From positions 62,001-126,000 of the forward strand of contig JAEUOT010000030.1 of assembly GCA_016790705.1 (NCBI GenBank): DNA of 64,000 nt. Direction: 5' to 3'. Below the pieces are notes generated by a model. The model searched no databases and had not been told where the DNA came from. It worked only from the letters and a program-made list of their open reading frames with translations. The DNA is from Hydrogenophaga sp. GTDB lineage: Bacteria > Pseudomonadota > Gammaproteobacteria > Burkholderiales > Burkholderiaceae_C. Positions 15,692 through 24,571 of this stretch are shown in pieces (the first letter of the stretch is position 1; the number at the start of each line of letters is the position of its first letter). The position numbers and the translations under genes are program-made.

Positions 15692-16716
15692 TCGGGCAGT
15701 CGCAGGCGCAGCAAGGCCCGCACGAAGCCGTGGTCGCTGCGGCTGCGGTCGCGGCCTTCGTGTAGGTGGTCGTTGAACACCTCCACCCGGCGCACATCGC
15801 CGATCGAGGCGCGGCTGGCGGCGACGAATTCTTCACTCACCAGCACCTGGTCGAGCACCTCGGGAAAGCCCTGGTGAATGTGCGAATAGGCGACGTCCCG
15901 GCGCAGCGCAGCCTCACCCTGCACATCCCAGGCGCTGAACAGCGCGTTGTCGCGTGCGCCCTTGTCATAGGCGACTTGGGAAGTGGCCGCGATCAGTTGG
16001 GTGGTGACACTGTGCGGGCTGTCGTTGAAGTCGCCCATGGCGATCAGTGGCAGCCGGGTGCGGTGCAGCAGTTCAACCACTTTCAGGCGCAGGGCCAGCG
16101 CTTCGGACGCGCGCATCAGCAGCGACCGCAATGAGCCGATCGCCTGCACGGCCGGGTCCTCGGTGTCCTCCAGCGTTCTGCCCTGCGCGTCCTGCAGGTA
16201 CTTGGGGCGCTTGGACTTGAGGTGGGCCGTGATCACGGCGATCTCCTGTCCGTGCTTCATGCGCAAGGTGGCCAGCAGCGGGGGCCGCTCGAAACGGGTA
16301 TGGGGTCCCAGCCCCGGGATGTCGAGCACCGCCGCAGAGGGGAAATCGGTGAGCGACTGCAGGGACTCGACCTTCAGCCGGGTGACCAGTCCCACCCTCG
16401 GCGTGCCTTGTGCGCCGTGCTGTCCGGGTCCGTTTTCTGCACCCGGCACCGCAACGGTCCCGTATTGCAGCCCGCTCCGTGCCACGGCGGCGCGCAACGC
16501 CAGTTCGTCCCAGACCTCCTGCACCGCCAGCACATCCGCATTGAGCACCCGGATGCGCTCGCCCAGCCAGTCGACCTTCCGTTCGAACTCGTTCTGGCTG
16601 TAGGGCTCCTGTCCTTCATAGAAGAGGCGCCCCGCCTGTGCCAGGTTGAGCAGGTTGCAGGTGGCGACGGTCAGGGTTGCCCAGCGGGCGGAAGGGGCCG
16701 GGGTGTGGTCGGTCAT
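15646..16716 (-). CDS. Endonuclease/exonuclease/phosphatase family protein
   Basis: EEP-fold metallohydrolase of 356 residues. TVATCNLLNLA near the start carries the first metal Asn, ADVLAVQEVWDE the Glu, ITAHLKSKRP the His region, MGDFNDSP the Asp-x-Asn, and the terminal SDHG the catalytic Asp-His. No signal peptide is visible. Substrates in this fold include DNA, phosphoesters and lipids, so no reaction is assigned. Its 3' end overlaps the cupin gene. Confidence 0.88.
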   Translation of the reverse strand: MTDHTPAPSARWATLTVATCNLLNLAQAGRLFYEGQEPYSQNEFERKVDWLGERIRVLNADVLAVQEVWDELALRAAVARSGLQYGTVAVPGAENGPGQHGAQGTPRVGLVTRLKVESLQSLTDFPSAAVLDIPGLGPHTRFERPPLLATLRMKHGQEIAVITAHLKSKRPKYLQDAQGRTLEDTEDPAVQAIGSLRSLLMRASEALALRLKVVELLHRTRLPLIAMGDFNDSPHSVTTQLIAATSQVAYDKGARDNALFSAWDVQGEAALRRDVAYSHIHQGFPEVLDQVLVSEEFVAASRASIGDVRRVEVFNDHLHEGRDRSRSDHGFVRALLRLRLPDQPLTNSVTSGSSPT

Positions 16717-16742
16717 GTTGCGACTGTACCGAGACGCGGGCG

Positions 16743-16769
16743 AAAAAAAAGCGGGACAAAGTCCCGCTT
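16743..16769 (-). terminator. Terminator of Asr-like gene 1
   Basis: Perfect 9-bp stem AAGCGGGAC / GTCCCGCTT with loop AAA, beside eight A (T run on minus strand). It is 22 nt past the stop at 16792. Confidence 0.9.
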
Positions 16770-16791
16770 GTGCTCGAAAGAGAGCGTCCGA

Positions 16792-17130
16792 TCAGGACTT
16801 CTTCTCTTCAGCCTTCTTTTCTTCAGCCTTGGGGGCGGCGGCCTTCTTGGCCTTCTTCACCTTCTTGGCGGGCTTCTTTTCTTCAGCCTTGGGAGCGTCG
16901 GCCTTCTTTTCTTCGGCCTTGGGGGCAGCGGCGTCAGCCTTCTTTTCTTCGGCCTTGGCGGGGGCAGCGGCGGCGGGAGCAGCAGCCTTCTTCTCTTCAG
17001 CCTTGGCAGGAGCAGCGGCAGCAGCAGGAGCGGCAGCAGCGGCGGCGGGAGCAGCAGCGGGAGCGGGGGTGGCGGCCACAGCAGCGGCAGCGGACACGGA
17101 GGCGATCAGGGCAATCAGCAGTTTGTTCAT
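16792..17130 (-). CDS. Asr-like Ala/Lys-rich exported small protein 1
   Basis: A 112-residue low-complexity exported protein. The signal peptide MNKLLIALIASVSAAAAVAA is followed by a Pro/Ala block and then at least six copies of the unit KAEEKKA, with a basic core KPAKKVKKAKKAAAPKAEEKK. Composition and architecture resemble the acid-shock protein Asr of enterobacteria, which is cleaved and cationic in the periplasm; homology cannot be shown for such simple sequence. It lies directly downstream of the sensor kinase gene. A TTAAG direct-repeat box at 17207-17223 and a possible -10 (17180-17185) precede it. A paralogue of 78 residues lies at 19385-19621. Confidence 0.85.
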   Translation of the reverse strand: MNKLLIALIASVSAAAAVAATPAPAAAPAAAAAAPAAAAAPAKAEEKKAAAPAAAAPAKAEEKKADAAAPKAEEKKADAPKAEEKKPAKKVKKAKKAAAPKAEEKKAEEKKS

Positions 17131-17206
17131 GATGTCGGTATGAAGAATGTCAGCCTGGGAGGCTTCCCGAGGCGGGCAGATTATTGCCGCCGTCCTGGAG
17201 GACAGG

Positions 17207-17223
17207 CTTAAGGTTTTCTTATG
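17207..17223 (-). promoter_or_regulatory. Response-regulator box upstream of Asr-like gene 1
   Basis: Minus strand CATAAG-AAAAC-CTTAAG, hexamers 11 bp apart in direct orientation, the PmrA/QseB-type layout. It overlaps the stop codon of the sensor kinase. AATAAT (17180-17185) follows after 21 bp as a candidate -10. Confidence 0.6.
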
Positions 17224-18646
17224 GCGTGTCGGGTGGTACTGCACCCACGTCCGCAGACGCGGCAGATGGCGCTCGCAGGGGCAGCAGGATGCGTACCGTG
17301 AGCCCGCCACCGGGGGTGTCGTCCAGCGCCATGCGGCCGCCATGCAGTTCGGCGGTTTCTCGTGCGATCGACAGCCCAAGGCCGCTGCCTTTGACCTCGG
17401 TCTGGTTCAGTCTGGTGAACCGTTGCATGGCCTTCTCGCGCTGCTCCAGCGCAATGCCGGGGCCGTTGTCGCTGACCTCGAGAACCGCCAGATCGTCCTG
17501 GTGGCGAACGCAGAGATCGATGCGCGCGCCGGGAGGTGAGTAGCGCAGGGCGTTGTCGATCAGGTTGTCCAGCATGGCGCGCAGCGCGAATCGGTCGCCC
17601 GACACCACCAGGGGTTCCGTGCCGACCAGACCCAGATCGGTGTTCCGCGAGTCGGCCTGGGCCGAGAATGCCGCCACCGCTGTGCGCACCAGCGCATCGA
17701 GAGCCACCGGTTCACTGGTCGGTGCCCGCTGGTCCGGCTCCAGCCGCGCCAGTTGGAGAAGCTGGGCGGCCAGGTGGATCGCCCGTTCAATGCCCGCGTC
17801 GAGGTCGTCCAGCGCGGCCTTGCGCTCGGCGTCGTTGGCGCGCCGGGCGAGCTGAGCCTGCAGCTTGATGGCGGCCAGCGGGGTGTTGAGCTCGTGGGCC
17901 GCATCGGCAAGAAACTGGCGCTGTCCGGCCAGCAGGTGATCCAGCCGCCCCAGTAACTGGTTGAGGGTGCTGGCCAGCGGGGTCACTTCGGTGGGCATGT
18001 CGTCCATCGACAGCGCGTGCAGCTGGGCGACCTCCCGCTGTCCGAGTTCGTCTCGCAGCCTGTCCAGCGGTTCGAGGGCCCGTGATACCGCCTCGTGGAT
18101 CAGCGCGGTCAGCAGCACCACCAGCAGGCCGATCGGAAGCAGCAGCCAGGTGATCAGGGTCGACAGGGCCTTGTTGCGGTCGTGCCGCGTTACTGCCACC
18201 TGCGCGATGCGCGTCTCCCGGGGCAGTGTGAACACCCGCCAGGTGTGGTCCTGCCAGACCACGGAGTGCATGCCAGGCGACTGCAGCGGAGGGCCTTCGT
18301 CCAGGGCCGAGGAGTAGATCAGCTTGCCCTGCTTGCTCCAGATCTGGGTGACGAACTGCCCCTCGTCGGGCTCATCGTCCGCAGGTTCATCGATGGTGTC
18401 CGGGTCCCCGGGCGTGGCATCCGCTGCGGGTGCGCCGCCGGGCGCCGCCGTGTGCCGGCCGGGCGGAGCCGGCACCGGCGTCTCGTCGTGGCGCAAGACG
18501 GTGTGGGCGACCTGTTCGAGTCCGTAGTCCTGCACTTCGTTGAACCCGTCTGCGGCCAGCCGGTAGGTGAGCATGCTGACCACCAGGGCCGTCACCAGCA
18601 GGGCAGAAATCTGCCAGATCAGCAGGCGTGAACGGATCGAACTCAA
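17219..18646 (-). CDS. Sensor histidine kinase, QseC/PmrB type
   Basis: Membrane sensor kinase of 475 residues. Membrane helices lie at about 8-28 and 161-184, enclosing a periplasmic part with a Pro/Asp/Glu-rich insert (60-97). A HAMP-like linker follows. The H-box is FLADAAHELNTPLAAIK with His251; Asn replaces the commoner Arg after Glu-Leu. The N-box is DNLIDNALRYSPPG, G1 VSDNGPGI and G2 GSGLGLSIA. The start is TTG in a 4-nt TTGA overlap with the response regulator stop. The acidic periplasmic loop suggests cation or pH sensing, but that is inference. Confidence 0.92.
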   Translation of the reverse strand: MSSIRSRLLIWQISALLVTALVVSMLTYRLAADGFNEVQDYGLEQVAHTVLRHDETPVPAPPGRHTAAPGGAPAADATPGDPDTIDEPADDEPDEGQFVTQIWSKQGKLIYSSALDEGPPLQSPGMHSVVWQDHTWRVFTLPRETRIAQVAVTRHDRNKALSTLITWLLLPIGLLVVLLTALIHEAVSRALEPLDRLRDELGQREVAQLHALSMDDMPTEVTPLASTLNQLLGRLDHLLAGQRQFLADAAHELNTPLAAIKLQAQLARRANDAERKAALDDLDAGIERAIHLAAQLLQLARLEPDQRAPTSEPVALDALVRTAVAAFSAQADSRNTDLGLVGTEPLVVSGDRFALRAMLDNLIDNALRYSPPGARIDLCVRHQDDLAVLEVSDNGPGIALEQREKAMQRFTRLNQTEVKGSGLGLSIARETAELHGGRMALDDTPGGGLTVRILLPLRAPSAASADVGAVPPDTP

Positions 18647-19305
18647 GCGACTTCCACCAGCTTGTAGCCCACGCCCCGCACGTTGCGGATCCAGGGCTCG
18701 CCCAGCTTGCGCCGCAGATGGTGGAGGTGGACCTCGATGGCGTTGCTGGCGACTTCTTCTCCCCAGCCGTAGAGCTTGTGCTCCAGTTGCTCGACGGAGA
18801 GCACGGCACCCGGCTTTTGCATGAGTGCCAGCAGCAGGTCGAATTCACGCTGGGACAGCGTCAGTGTTTTTTCGCCCAGCCTGGCAACACGCTCGATGGG
18901 TCGCACCTCCAGCCGACCCAGTTGCATGACCGGATTGGCCTGACCGGGTTGGCGTCGGGCCAGCGCGTGGATGCGGGCCACCAGCTCATCGAGGTCAAAT
19001 GGCTTGGTCAGGTAATCGTCGGCGCCCTGGTTGAGCCCGGTCACGCGGTCCCGCACCGTGTCACGCGCCGTGACCATCAGGACCGGCGTGGACTGTCGCT
19101 GCTGGCGCATGCGTTGGAGCACCTGCAGGCCGTCGATCTCGGGCAGTCCGATGTCCAGCAGCACAACGTCGTAGACCTGCGATTGCAGGGTGGTGAGCGC
19201 GTGCTGCCCGTTGCGCACCCAGTCCACGGTGAATCCGGCCTGGACCAGGGCCTTTTCCATGCTTGTGCCCAGCATGGCATCGTCTTCGGCAAGCAGCAGC
19301 TTCAT
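18643..19305 (-). CDS. Response regulator, OmpR family (QseB/PmrA type)
   Basis: A 220-residue OmpR/PhoB-type regulator. The receiver has the acidic pair EDD at 7-9, phospho-acceptor Asp51 in VVLLDIGLPEIDG, Thr in VLMVTARD and Lys in YLTKPFDLDEL. The winged-helix output domain ends RNVRGVGYKLVEVA. It is coupled to the sensor kinase by a 4-nt overlap. Likely targets in the window are the two Asr-like genes, whose upstream regions carry the direct-repeat boxes expected for this family. Confidence 0.95.
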   Translation of the reverse strand: MKLLLAEDDAMLGTSMEKALVQAGFTVDWVRNGQHALTTLQSQVYDVVLLDIGLPEIDGLQVLQRMRQQRQSTPVLMVTARDTVRDRVTGLNQGADDYLTKPFDLDELVARIHALARRQPGQANPVMQLGRLEVRPIERVARLGEKTLTLSQREFDLLLALMQKPGAVLSVEQLEHKLYGWGEEVASNAIEVHLHHLRRKLGEPWIRNVRGVGYKLVEVA

Positions 19306-19339
19306 CGCGGATCGGTGTGAAACAACGGTGATTGAAACA

Positions 19340-19365
19340 AAAAAGGCGGGACTGATCCCGCCTTC
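19340..19365 (-). terminator. Terminator of Asr-like gene 2
   Basis: Perfect 9-bp stem AAGGCGGGA / TCCCGCCTT with loop CTGA, beside six A (T run on minus strand). It separates Asr-like gene 2 from the response regulator gene. Confidence 0.9.
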
Positions 19366-19384
19366 TGTGAAAAGAAAGGTCCGA

Positions 19385-19621
19385 TCAGGACTTTTTCTCT
19401 TCGGCCTTGGGGGCTGCTGCCTTCTTGGCCTTCTTGACTTTCTTCACCTTCTTGGCGGGCGCTGCGGCCTTCTTGGGGGCTTCGGCGGGCTTGGCAGCGG
19501 CGTCCGCAGCAGGCGCGGCAGCGGCGGCGGGTGCCGGAGCGGCAGCGGCCGGGGCCGGCGTGGCTGCCTGGGCGGCGAAGGCGGTGGCGGAGACGATCAG
19601 TGCGGCGAGGAGCTTGTTCAT
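19385..19621 (-). CDS. Asr-like Ala/Lys-rich exported small protein 2
   Basis: A 78-residue paralogue of the protein at 16792-17130. It has the same leader type (MNKLLAALIVSATAFAAQAA), a Pro/Ala block, and the basic end KKVKKVKKAKKAAAPKAEEKKS. It lacks the repeated KAEEKKA units of the longer paralogue. It is monocistronic, with its own terminator. Four TAAG hexamers in helical phase lie 74 nt upstream. High expression and periplasmic location are inferred from the signal peptide and the strong terminator. Confidence 0.85.
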   Translation of the reverse strand: MNKLLAALIVSATAFAAQAATPAPAAAAPAPAAAAAPAADAAAKPAEAPKKAAAPAKKVKKVKKAKKAAAPKAEEKKS

Positions 19622-19694
19622 GATGGGAGTCCTTTCGGGGTTGGTCCAGGTGAAGCGGTTTCCCCTGCGACGCGCCCATTGTTTTGCACGCTCA

Positions 19695-19732
19695 CTTAGT
19701 CGCTGCTTAATGTCTCTTACCGCTTTCTTAAG
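19695..19732 (-). promoter_or_regulatory. Array of four response-regulator half-sites upstream of Asr-like gene 2
   Basis: Minus strand hexamers CTTAAG (19727-19732), GGTAAG (19716-19721), ATTAAG (19706-19711) and ACTAAG (19695-19700), spaced 11, 10 and 11 bp. This in-phase direct-repeat layout is typical for OmpR/PhoB-family dimers. The nearest half-site is 73 nt from the gene start. Confidence 0.65.
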
Positions 19733-19753
19733 AAGGTTCCGCCGCGTTCCCGG

Positions 19754-21529
19754 TCAGCGGATGCGGCCGTAGCTGGTGCGCAGGGGGTCGGCACCACCGC
19801 CGTTGCCACCCCGTTGTCCCCCACCGCCGCCGCCACCACCCCGGTTCTTGTTGCGGTTGCCGGTGCGCATCGAATCGATGCTGGTGCGCAACGGGTCCGG
19901 CTGACCACCGGGCGACGCGGTACGGGCTCTCGGCTCGCGGATGCGCAGGCTGCCCAGGTGGGCGTTGGGTCCGGGCTGGCGCTCGGGGCGGTCCTCTGCC
20001 TCGTAGCGGTCTTCCCGCGGCGCGCGCGGCGGACGGTCATTCTGGCGAGGCTGGTTCTGGTTGTGGCCGTTGGCGTTGGCCTGGCGCGGCTGCCCGTTGC
20101 CACCACCGCCACCACGGCGGTTGCGGTTGCGGCGACGGCCTTCGCCCTGGCCCTCGGCGGGCGGCTGGCCTTCGCCGGCTTCGGCGCGCTGGCGCGGCTG
20201 GCCGCCGCCGTTGTTGTTGCTGCGCCCGCCATTGCCGCCCTCGGCCTTTTTCTCACGGATGCGCGTCATCATTTCCTGGCGCGCGGCCTTGGCGGCGGCG
20301 GCCATGACCTCGCGGCTGGGCGGCTTGCCGGCGCCGCCCCAGATGGTCTGGCGGCCCATGGCGATCGGCTCGGCCTTCTCGCCCGGCTCGGGCATGAACT
20401 CCTGGAACATCTCGACCGGAATCTGCTGCTTGGTGAAGCGCTCGATGTCCATCATGAAGCCTTCTTCGTCCAGGCTCACGAGGTTCACCGCCTGACCTTC
20501 ACGGCCGGCACGGCCGGTGCGGCCGATGCGGTGCACATAGTCTTCGCAGACGTTCGGGATCTCGTAGTTGACGACGTGCGGCAGCTCGTCGATGTCGATG
20601 CCGCGGGCGGCAATGTCGGTCGCCACCAGGGCGCGGATCTCGCCGCTCTTGAAGTCGGCCAGCGCCTGGGTGCGGGCGCCCTGGCTCTTGTTGCCGTGCA
20701 GCGCCATGGCCTTGATGCCGTTCTTGGTCAGGTAGTCGGCGACGTTGTTGGCGCCGAACTTGGTGCGGGTGAAGACCAGCACCTGGCTCCAGTTGTGCTG
20801 GTTGATGATGTGCACCAGCAGGGCCTTCTTCTTGCCGCGGCCGACTGGGTGGATCACCTGGGTGATGCGCTGCACCGTGGTGTTGCGCGGGGTCACCTGG
20901 ATGCTCTGCGGGTCCTTGAGCAGGTTGTTGGCCAGGTCGCGGATCTCATCGCTGAAGGTGGCCGAGAAGAGCAGGCTCTGCTTGCTCTGCGGCAGCAGGG
21001 CCAGCACCTTCTTCACGTCGTGGATGAAGCCCATGTCCAGCATGCGGTCGGCTTCGTCGAGCACCAGGATCTGCACCTGCGAGAGGTCCAGGAAGCCTTG
21101 TTGCTGCAGGTCGAGCAGGCGGCCGGGAGTGGCCACAAGAATGTCCACGCCGCGCTTCATGGCGTTGATCTGCGGGTTCATGCCGACGCCGCCGAACACG
21201 ACGGTGGAGGTCAGCGAGAGGTGTTTGCCATAGGTGCGCACCGATTCTTCGACCTGCGCGGCGAGTTCGCGCGTGGGGGTCAGCACCAGGGCGCGGATGG
21301 CGATGCCGCCGAAGCGGCTCTGGCCACGTTCGCCCTGTGAGAGGCGCTGCAACATGGGCAGGGTGAAGGCGGCGGTTTTGCCGGTGCCGGTCTGGGCGCC
21401 TCCGAGCAGGTCGCGGCCGGCCAGGACGGCGGGAATCGCCTCGACCTGGATGGGGGTGGGGGTTTCATAGCCGTGCTCGCGCACCGCTTGCACGATGGCC
21501 GGAACCAGGTTCAGATCTTCAAATTTCAT
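19754..21529 (-). CDS. rhlE: DEAD-box RNA helicase RhlE
   Basis: ATP-dependent RNA helicase, 591 residues, for ribosome assembly or RNA turnover. It has the Q motif in [12 protein letters not shown], Walker [36 protein letters not shown], the [11 protein letters not shown] block and [11 protein letters not shown]. The tail after about residue 400 is rich in Gly, Arg, Asn and Gln and carries the unit DPLRTS twice near the C-terminus. The start at 21529 ([10 protein letters not shown]) is the family-typical one; a much longer frame upstream is rejected. Confidence 0.95.
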   Translation of the reverse strand: MKFEDLNLVPAIVQAVREHGYETPTPIQVEAIPAVLAGRDLLGGAQTGTGKTAAFTLPMLQRLSQGERGQSRFGGIAIRALVLTPTRELAAQVEESVRTYGKHLSLTSTVVFGGVGMNPQINAMKRGVDILVATPGRLLDLQQQGFLDLSQVQILVLDEADRMLDMGFIHDVKKVLALLPQSKQSLLFSATFSDEIRDLANNLLKDPQSIQVTPRNTTVQRITQVIHPVGRGKKKALLVHIINQHNWSQVLVFTRTKFGANNVADYLTKNGIKAMALHGNKSQGARTQALADFKSGEIRALVATDIAARGIDIDELPHVVNYEIPNVCEDYVHRIGRTGRAGREGQAVNLVSLDEEGFMMDIERFTKQQIPVEMFQEFMPEPGEKAEPIAMGRQTIWGGAGKPPSREVMAAAAKAARQEMMTRIREKKAEGGNGGRSNNNGGGQPRQRAEAGEGQPPAEGQGEGRRRNRNRRGGGGGNGQPRQANANGHNQNQPRQNDRPPRAPREDRYEAEDRPERQPGPNAHLGSLRIREPRARTASPGGQPDPLRTSIDSMRTGNRNKNRGGGGGGGGQRGGNGGGADPLRTSYGRIR

Positions 21530-21821
21530 GGATGAGGCGCCCATCCAGGGCGCTGGGGGCATCTGCCTGTGCGGTCGCCGGGGCGGCCGTTCAGTTGAAG
21601 GCAGACGGGGTCTACGGGGTGGACCGGCGGACTCGGGAATCGAGGTGACGGACCTCCAGCGGGCTGCTGGTGTTGCGAGCCACTGACACTGCGCAACGGG
21701 GCCTATTGTCGCACGTCTTGCCCAACGACCGTCCGGCGCCTGTCCGCACGCCGCCTGTCGGCCTGTCCTCCCATAATGCGCGGTGGGCCACCCGGCCCGC
21801 AGTCCTGAACGAGGGCACGCA
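21530..21821. other. Intergenic region between rhlE and DUF1631 gene
   Basis: 292 bp between divergent genes. It must contain both promoters, but I see no convincing hexamer pair, operator or small coding frame. Confidence 0.5.
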
Positions 21822-23954
21822 ATGTCAACCCCGAAAATGATCCGTTCCGGCGTGGCCAATGACACGGGCCGGCTCAAGCCTACGCTGCAGCATTGCCTGG
21901 AGGCGGCGCTGTCGATCACCGACACCATGGTCGACGAGATGCTGGATCGGCTGGCGCTGATCGTCGACCCCGAACGCGTCACACCGCTGCCGCTGGAGCT
22001 GGAGCAGATCGATCCGGACCTGATCCTGCAACTGATCGACGAGGCGGACACGGTCAAGGCCTCGTGGCAACGCCACCTGCGCCAGTTCTTCTTCCATGGT
22101 GAGGGGCACGACGCGGATCTGTCGTCCACGGTGCGCTTCGACGACCTGCGCCTGATGGACGACGAGCACATCGACGCGAGCATCGAGTACGCGATGGTCG
22201 AACAGGCGCTGGCCAAGCCATCGATGGACCTGTTGCCACGCCTGAACGCGCTGGTCAGCGGCCTGATGGGCTGGATGACCGTGCAGCCGGAACTCAATCC
22301 ACTCAAGCCGTCGGCCTATGCGAGGGCCTTGCGTGCGGTGATGGTGGAGCAGGTGCCCGATCCGGAGCAGCGCCGGATGCTGTTCGTGCCGGTCGCCGGC
22401 ATCCTCGGTGACAGCCTGAGGCAGGTCTACCGGGAGCTGATTCAGTGGTTGCTGGCCCACGGGGTGGAGCCCGTCGAGAGCCCGACCCAGTTGGCGGGCA
22501 GCGAAGGTGCGACAAGCAACGCGGTTGGCCGGACGCTGTTGACGCTGGGGCGGCTGCGGCAACTGCTGGCGGGGGACCTGAACGAGTCGGCTGGCGGGGA
22601 CGGTGTGTTCGTGCATACGGTGCCTTTGTCCCTGACCGGGCTGGAGGACATGGATCTGATCGAGCCTTTGCTCAAGCGGCTGCGCGAGCGACCGGCCGCG
22701 ACCGAAGGGCGCAAGGCCGTCGCGGAGCTGCCGGTGGTTTCCGGTCGCCATCTGGGACGTCTGCTGGGCCAGGAGGTGGTCCGGCTGATGCTGGACAACC
22801 TGACCCAGGACGAACGCCTGCTGCCCGCGATCAGGCAGCAGATCGGACAGCTGGAGCCCGCGCTGATCCGCCTGTCGCAGAGCGACCCGCGTTTCTTCAG
22901 CGACCGCCAGCACCCGGCCCGCCAGTTGCTGGAGAGCGTGACCCAGCGCAGCCTGGCGTATGCCAGTCAGAACGAGGACGGTTTTGCCGACCTGTTGCGC
23001 TCGGTCCGGGGGGCGGTGCAGTCGTTGGCGGACGTCGATGCGTCGGAAGAGGTGTTTTCGCGTCTGCTCAAACGCCTGCGCCGCCGCTGGGAAGAAGACG
23101 ATGCCGCCAAGAACCAGCGCCAGATCGAAGCGGCGCGAGCGCTGATGCACGCGGAGCAGCGACAGGTGCTGGCCGAGCGACTGGCGGGCGAGTTTCAGCA
23201 GCGTCTGCAGGACAAGGACGTGCCGGAGTTCGTGCAGCGCTTTCTGGTCGGACCCTGGGCCCAGGCGGTCGCCGAGTCCCGTCTCACGCCGGCCGTGGCG
23301 ACGACCGAGGAGGGCGAGCCGATCGAGGGCGTTGTCGACGAACTGATCTGGAGCGTGCAGCCGGCGCTGATCCGCCGGGATGTGGACAGGCTGGCGCGGC
23401 TGGTGCCGCGCCTGCTGGCGCAGATGCGCCACGGCCTGCAGGCGATCGACTATCCGCTCGAACCCACCGGGCTGTTTTTCGACGCGCTGGTGTCTTTGCA
23501 CGAGAAAGCCTTCGACACGCCGACGCTGCAGACGCCGCCGGCCGGTCCGTCCGATGCCCCGTTGCCGCCCCAGCAGGAAGAGGAGACCTTCTGGATCGCG
23601 GGGCGGGAGGCGGCCGAGGCCGGGTTTGTCGATGCGGGCACCGGGCCGATGGGCCTGGAGGGTTTGTCGGTGGTCGAGCTGGACCTGTCCACCGGCGCCT
23701 GGGTCGACCTCAAGGTTCAGGGTGAATGGGTGCGGGCCCAGCTCACATGGACCAGTCCGCGCGGCGGCCTGTTCATGTTCATCTCGGCCAGCGGTCTGGC
23801 CCATTCGATGACCCGCCGGACACTGGACCGGCTGCTCGGCAGCGATTCGATTCGTATCGTCTCGCGGGGTGGTGTCGTCGAGGGCGCGCTCGATGCGGTG
23901 GCCCAGCAGGCCATGCTCAATACCCAGCGGCCGGACGCGCTGGACCGTCCCTGA
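21822..23954 (+). CDS. DUF1631 family protein, copy 1
   Basis: A 710-residue protein of the DUF1631 family, function not established. It is mostly helical: N-terminal [20 protein letters not shown], central [29 protein letters not shown], and [19 protein letters not shown]. The C-terminal domain ([29 protein letters not shown]...LDRLLGS) looks like a small PilZ-like beta barrel. The start at 21822 follows GAGGG. A second family member lies 3 kb downstream at 26895, with the central and C-terminal blocks conserved between them. Copy 1 lies 17 nt before the next gene. Confidence 0.85.
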   Translation: MSTPKMIRSGVANDTGRLKPTLQHCLEAALSITDTMVDEMLDRLALIVDPERVTPLPLELEQIDPDLILQLIDEADTVKASWQRHLRQFFFHGEGHDADLSSTVRFDDLRLMDDEHIDASIEYAMVEQALAKPSMDLLPRLNALVSGLMGWMTVQPELNPLKPSAYARALRAVMVEQVPDPEQRRMLFVPVAGILGDSLRQVYRELIQWLLAHGVEPVESPTQLAGSEGATSNAVGRTLLTLGRLRQLLAGDLNESAGGDGVFVHTVPLSLTGLEDMDLIEPLLKRLRERPAATEGRKAVAELPVVSGRHLGRLLGQEVVRLMLDNLTQDERLLPAIRQQIGQLEPALIRLSQSDPRFFSDRQHPARQLLESVTQRSLAYASQNEDGFADLLRSVRGAVQSLADVDASEEVFSRLLKRLRRRWEEDDAAKNQRQIEAARALMHAEQRQVLAERLAGEFQQRLQDKDVPEFVQRFLVGPWAQAVAESRLTPAVATTEEGEPIEGVVDELIWSVQPALIRRDVDRLARLVPRLLAQMRHGLQAIDYPLEPTGLFFDALVSLHEKAFDTPTLQTPPAGPSDAPLPPQQEEETFWIAGREAAEAGFVDAGTGPMGLEGLSVVELDLSTGAWVDLKVQGEWVRAQLTWTSPRGGLFMFISASGLAHSMTRRTLDRLLGSDSIRIVSRGGVVEGALDAVAQQAMLNTQRPDALDRP

Positions 23955-23971
23955 ACTTACCGAACCCCCAC

Positions 23972-24529
23972 GTGACCACCACCACCTTCGGCTATCACGC
24001 GACACAGGACCGCATCTGGATGCGGGTGCACGACCGGGACGTCACCGTCTGGTTCACGCGCCGCATGGTGCGCAGCATCGTCGGCCCCATGCTCAAGCTG
24101 TTCGAGGACTCGACGCCCGGCAGCCAGGGCGGCGCGGCGCCCCGTGCGCGGGCGTCGATCGAACACCAGTTGTCCCTGCACGAGGTCGCGCCGGGCCAGC
24201 GACCCGCCCAGATCCGTGCCGGGCATGAAACCCCCAGCGCGTCCAGCGATCCGCAGGAGAGTCTGTGCACCCGCATCACCACGCAGGCGACCGCCCAGGG
24301 CGTGAACCTGAACTTCGAGACCGAGGCTGGTCCGCTGGTGCTCAACCTCAGCCGCAAAGGCATGCACCTGTGGTACCGGGGCCTGGCGATGGTGCTCAAA
24401 CAGGCCAGTTGGGATCTGCCCGAGGGCTTGCCGGAGTGGCTGCGGGCCGACATGACGCCGCCTGCGGTACAGGCGTTGCTCAAGCGCCCCTTGCCGCCGG
24501 ACCTGGACGATCCGCCCGACGGGCGATAA
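23972..24529 (+). CDS. Conserved protein of unknown function
   Basis: A 185-residue soluble protein I do not recognise. It opens FGYHATQDRIWMRVHDRDVTVWFTRRMVRSIVGPMLKLFE and closes LNLSRKGMHLWYRGLAMVLKQASWDLPEGLPEWL, with a variable Pro/Ser-rich middle. No signal peptide, membrane helix or catalytic motif is visible. The GTG at 23972 is preferred because the residues before the next in-frame ATG (24020) look native. It is 17 nt downstream of the DUF1631 gene and 42 nt upstream of ettA, so likely cotranscribed. Confidence 0.75.
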   Translation: MTTTTFGYHATQDRIWMRVHDRDVTVWFTRRMVRSIVGPMLKLFEDSTPGSQGGAAPRARASIEHQLSLHEVAPGQRPAQIRAGHETPSASSDPQESLCTRITTQATAQGVNLNFETEAGPLVLNLSRKGMHLWYRGLAMVLKQASWDLPEGLPEWLRADMTPPAVQALLKRPLPPDLDDPPDGR

Positions 24530-24571
24530 TCCGCGTTTCCCCTTTTCGACCTCGTTCGCGTCGTTCACGCC

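Noticed and set aside
21530-22306. Upstream extension of the rhlE frame beyond 21529
   Set aside because: The extra residues are antisense to the DUF1631 gene and unlike any helicase N-terminus.
21825-24005. Long open frame on the minus strand (over 700 codons) opposite the DUF1631 gene
   Set aside because: It is a high-GC shadow of the DUF1631 gene: no ribosome site, no recognisable domain, composition dominated by Arg, Gln, His and Leu.
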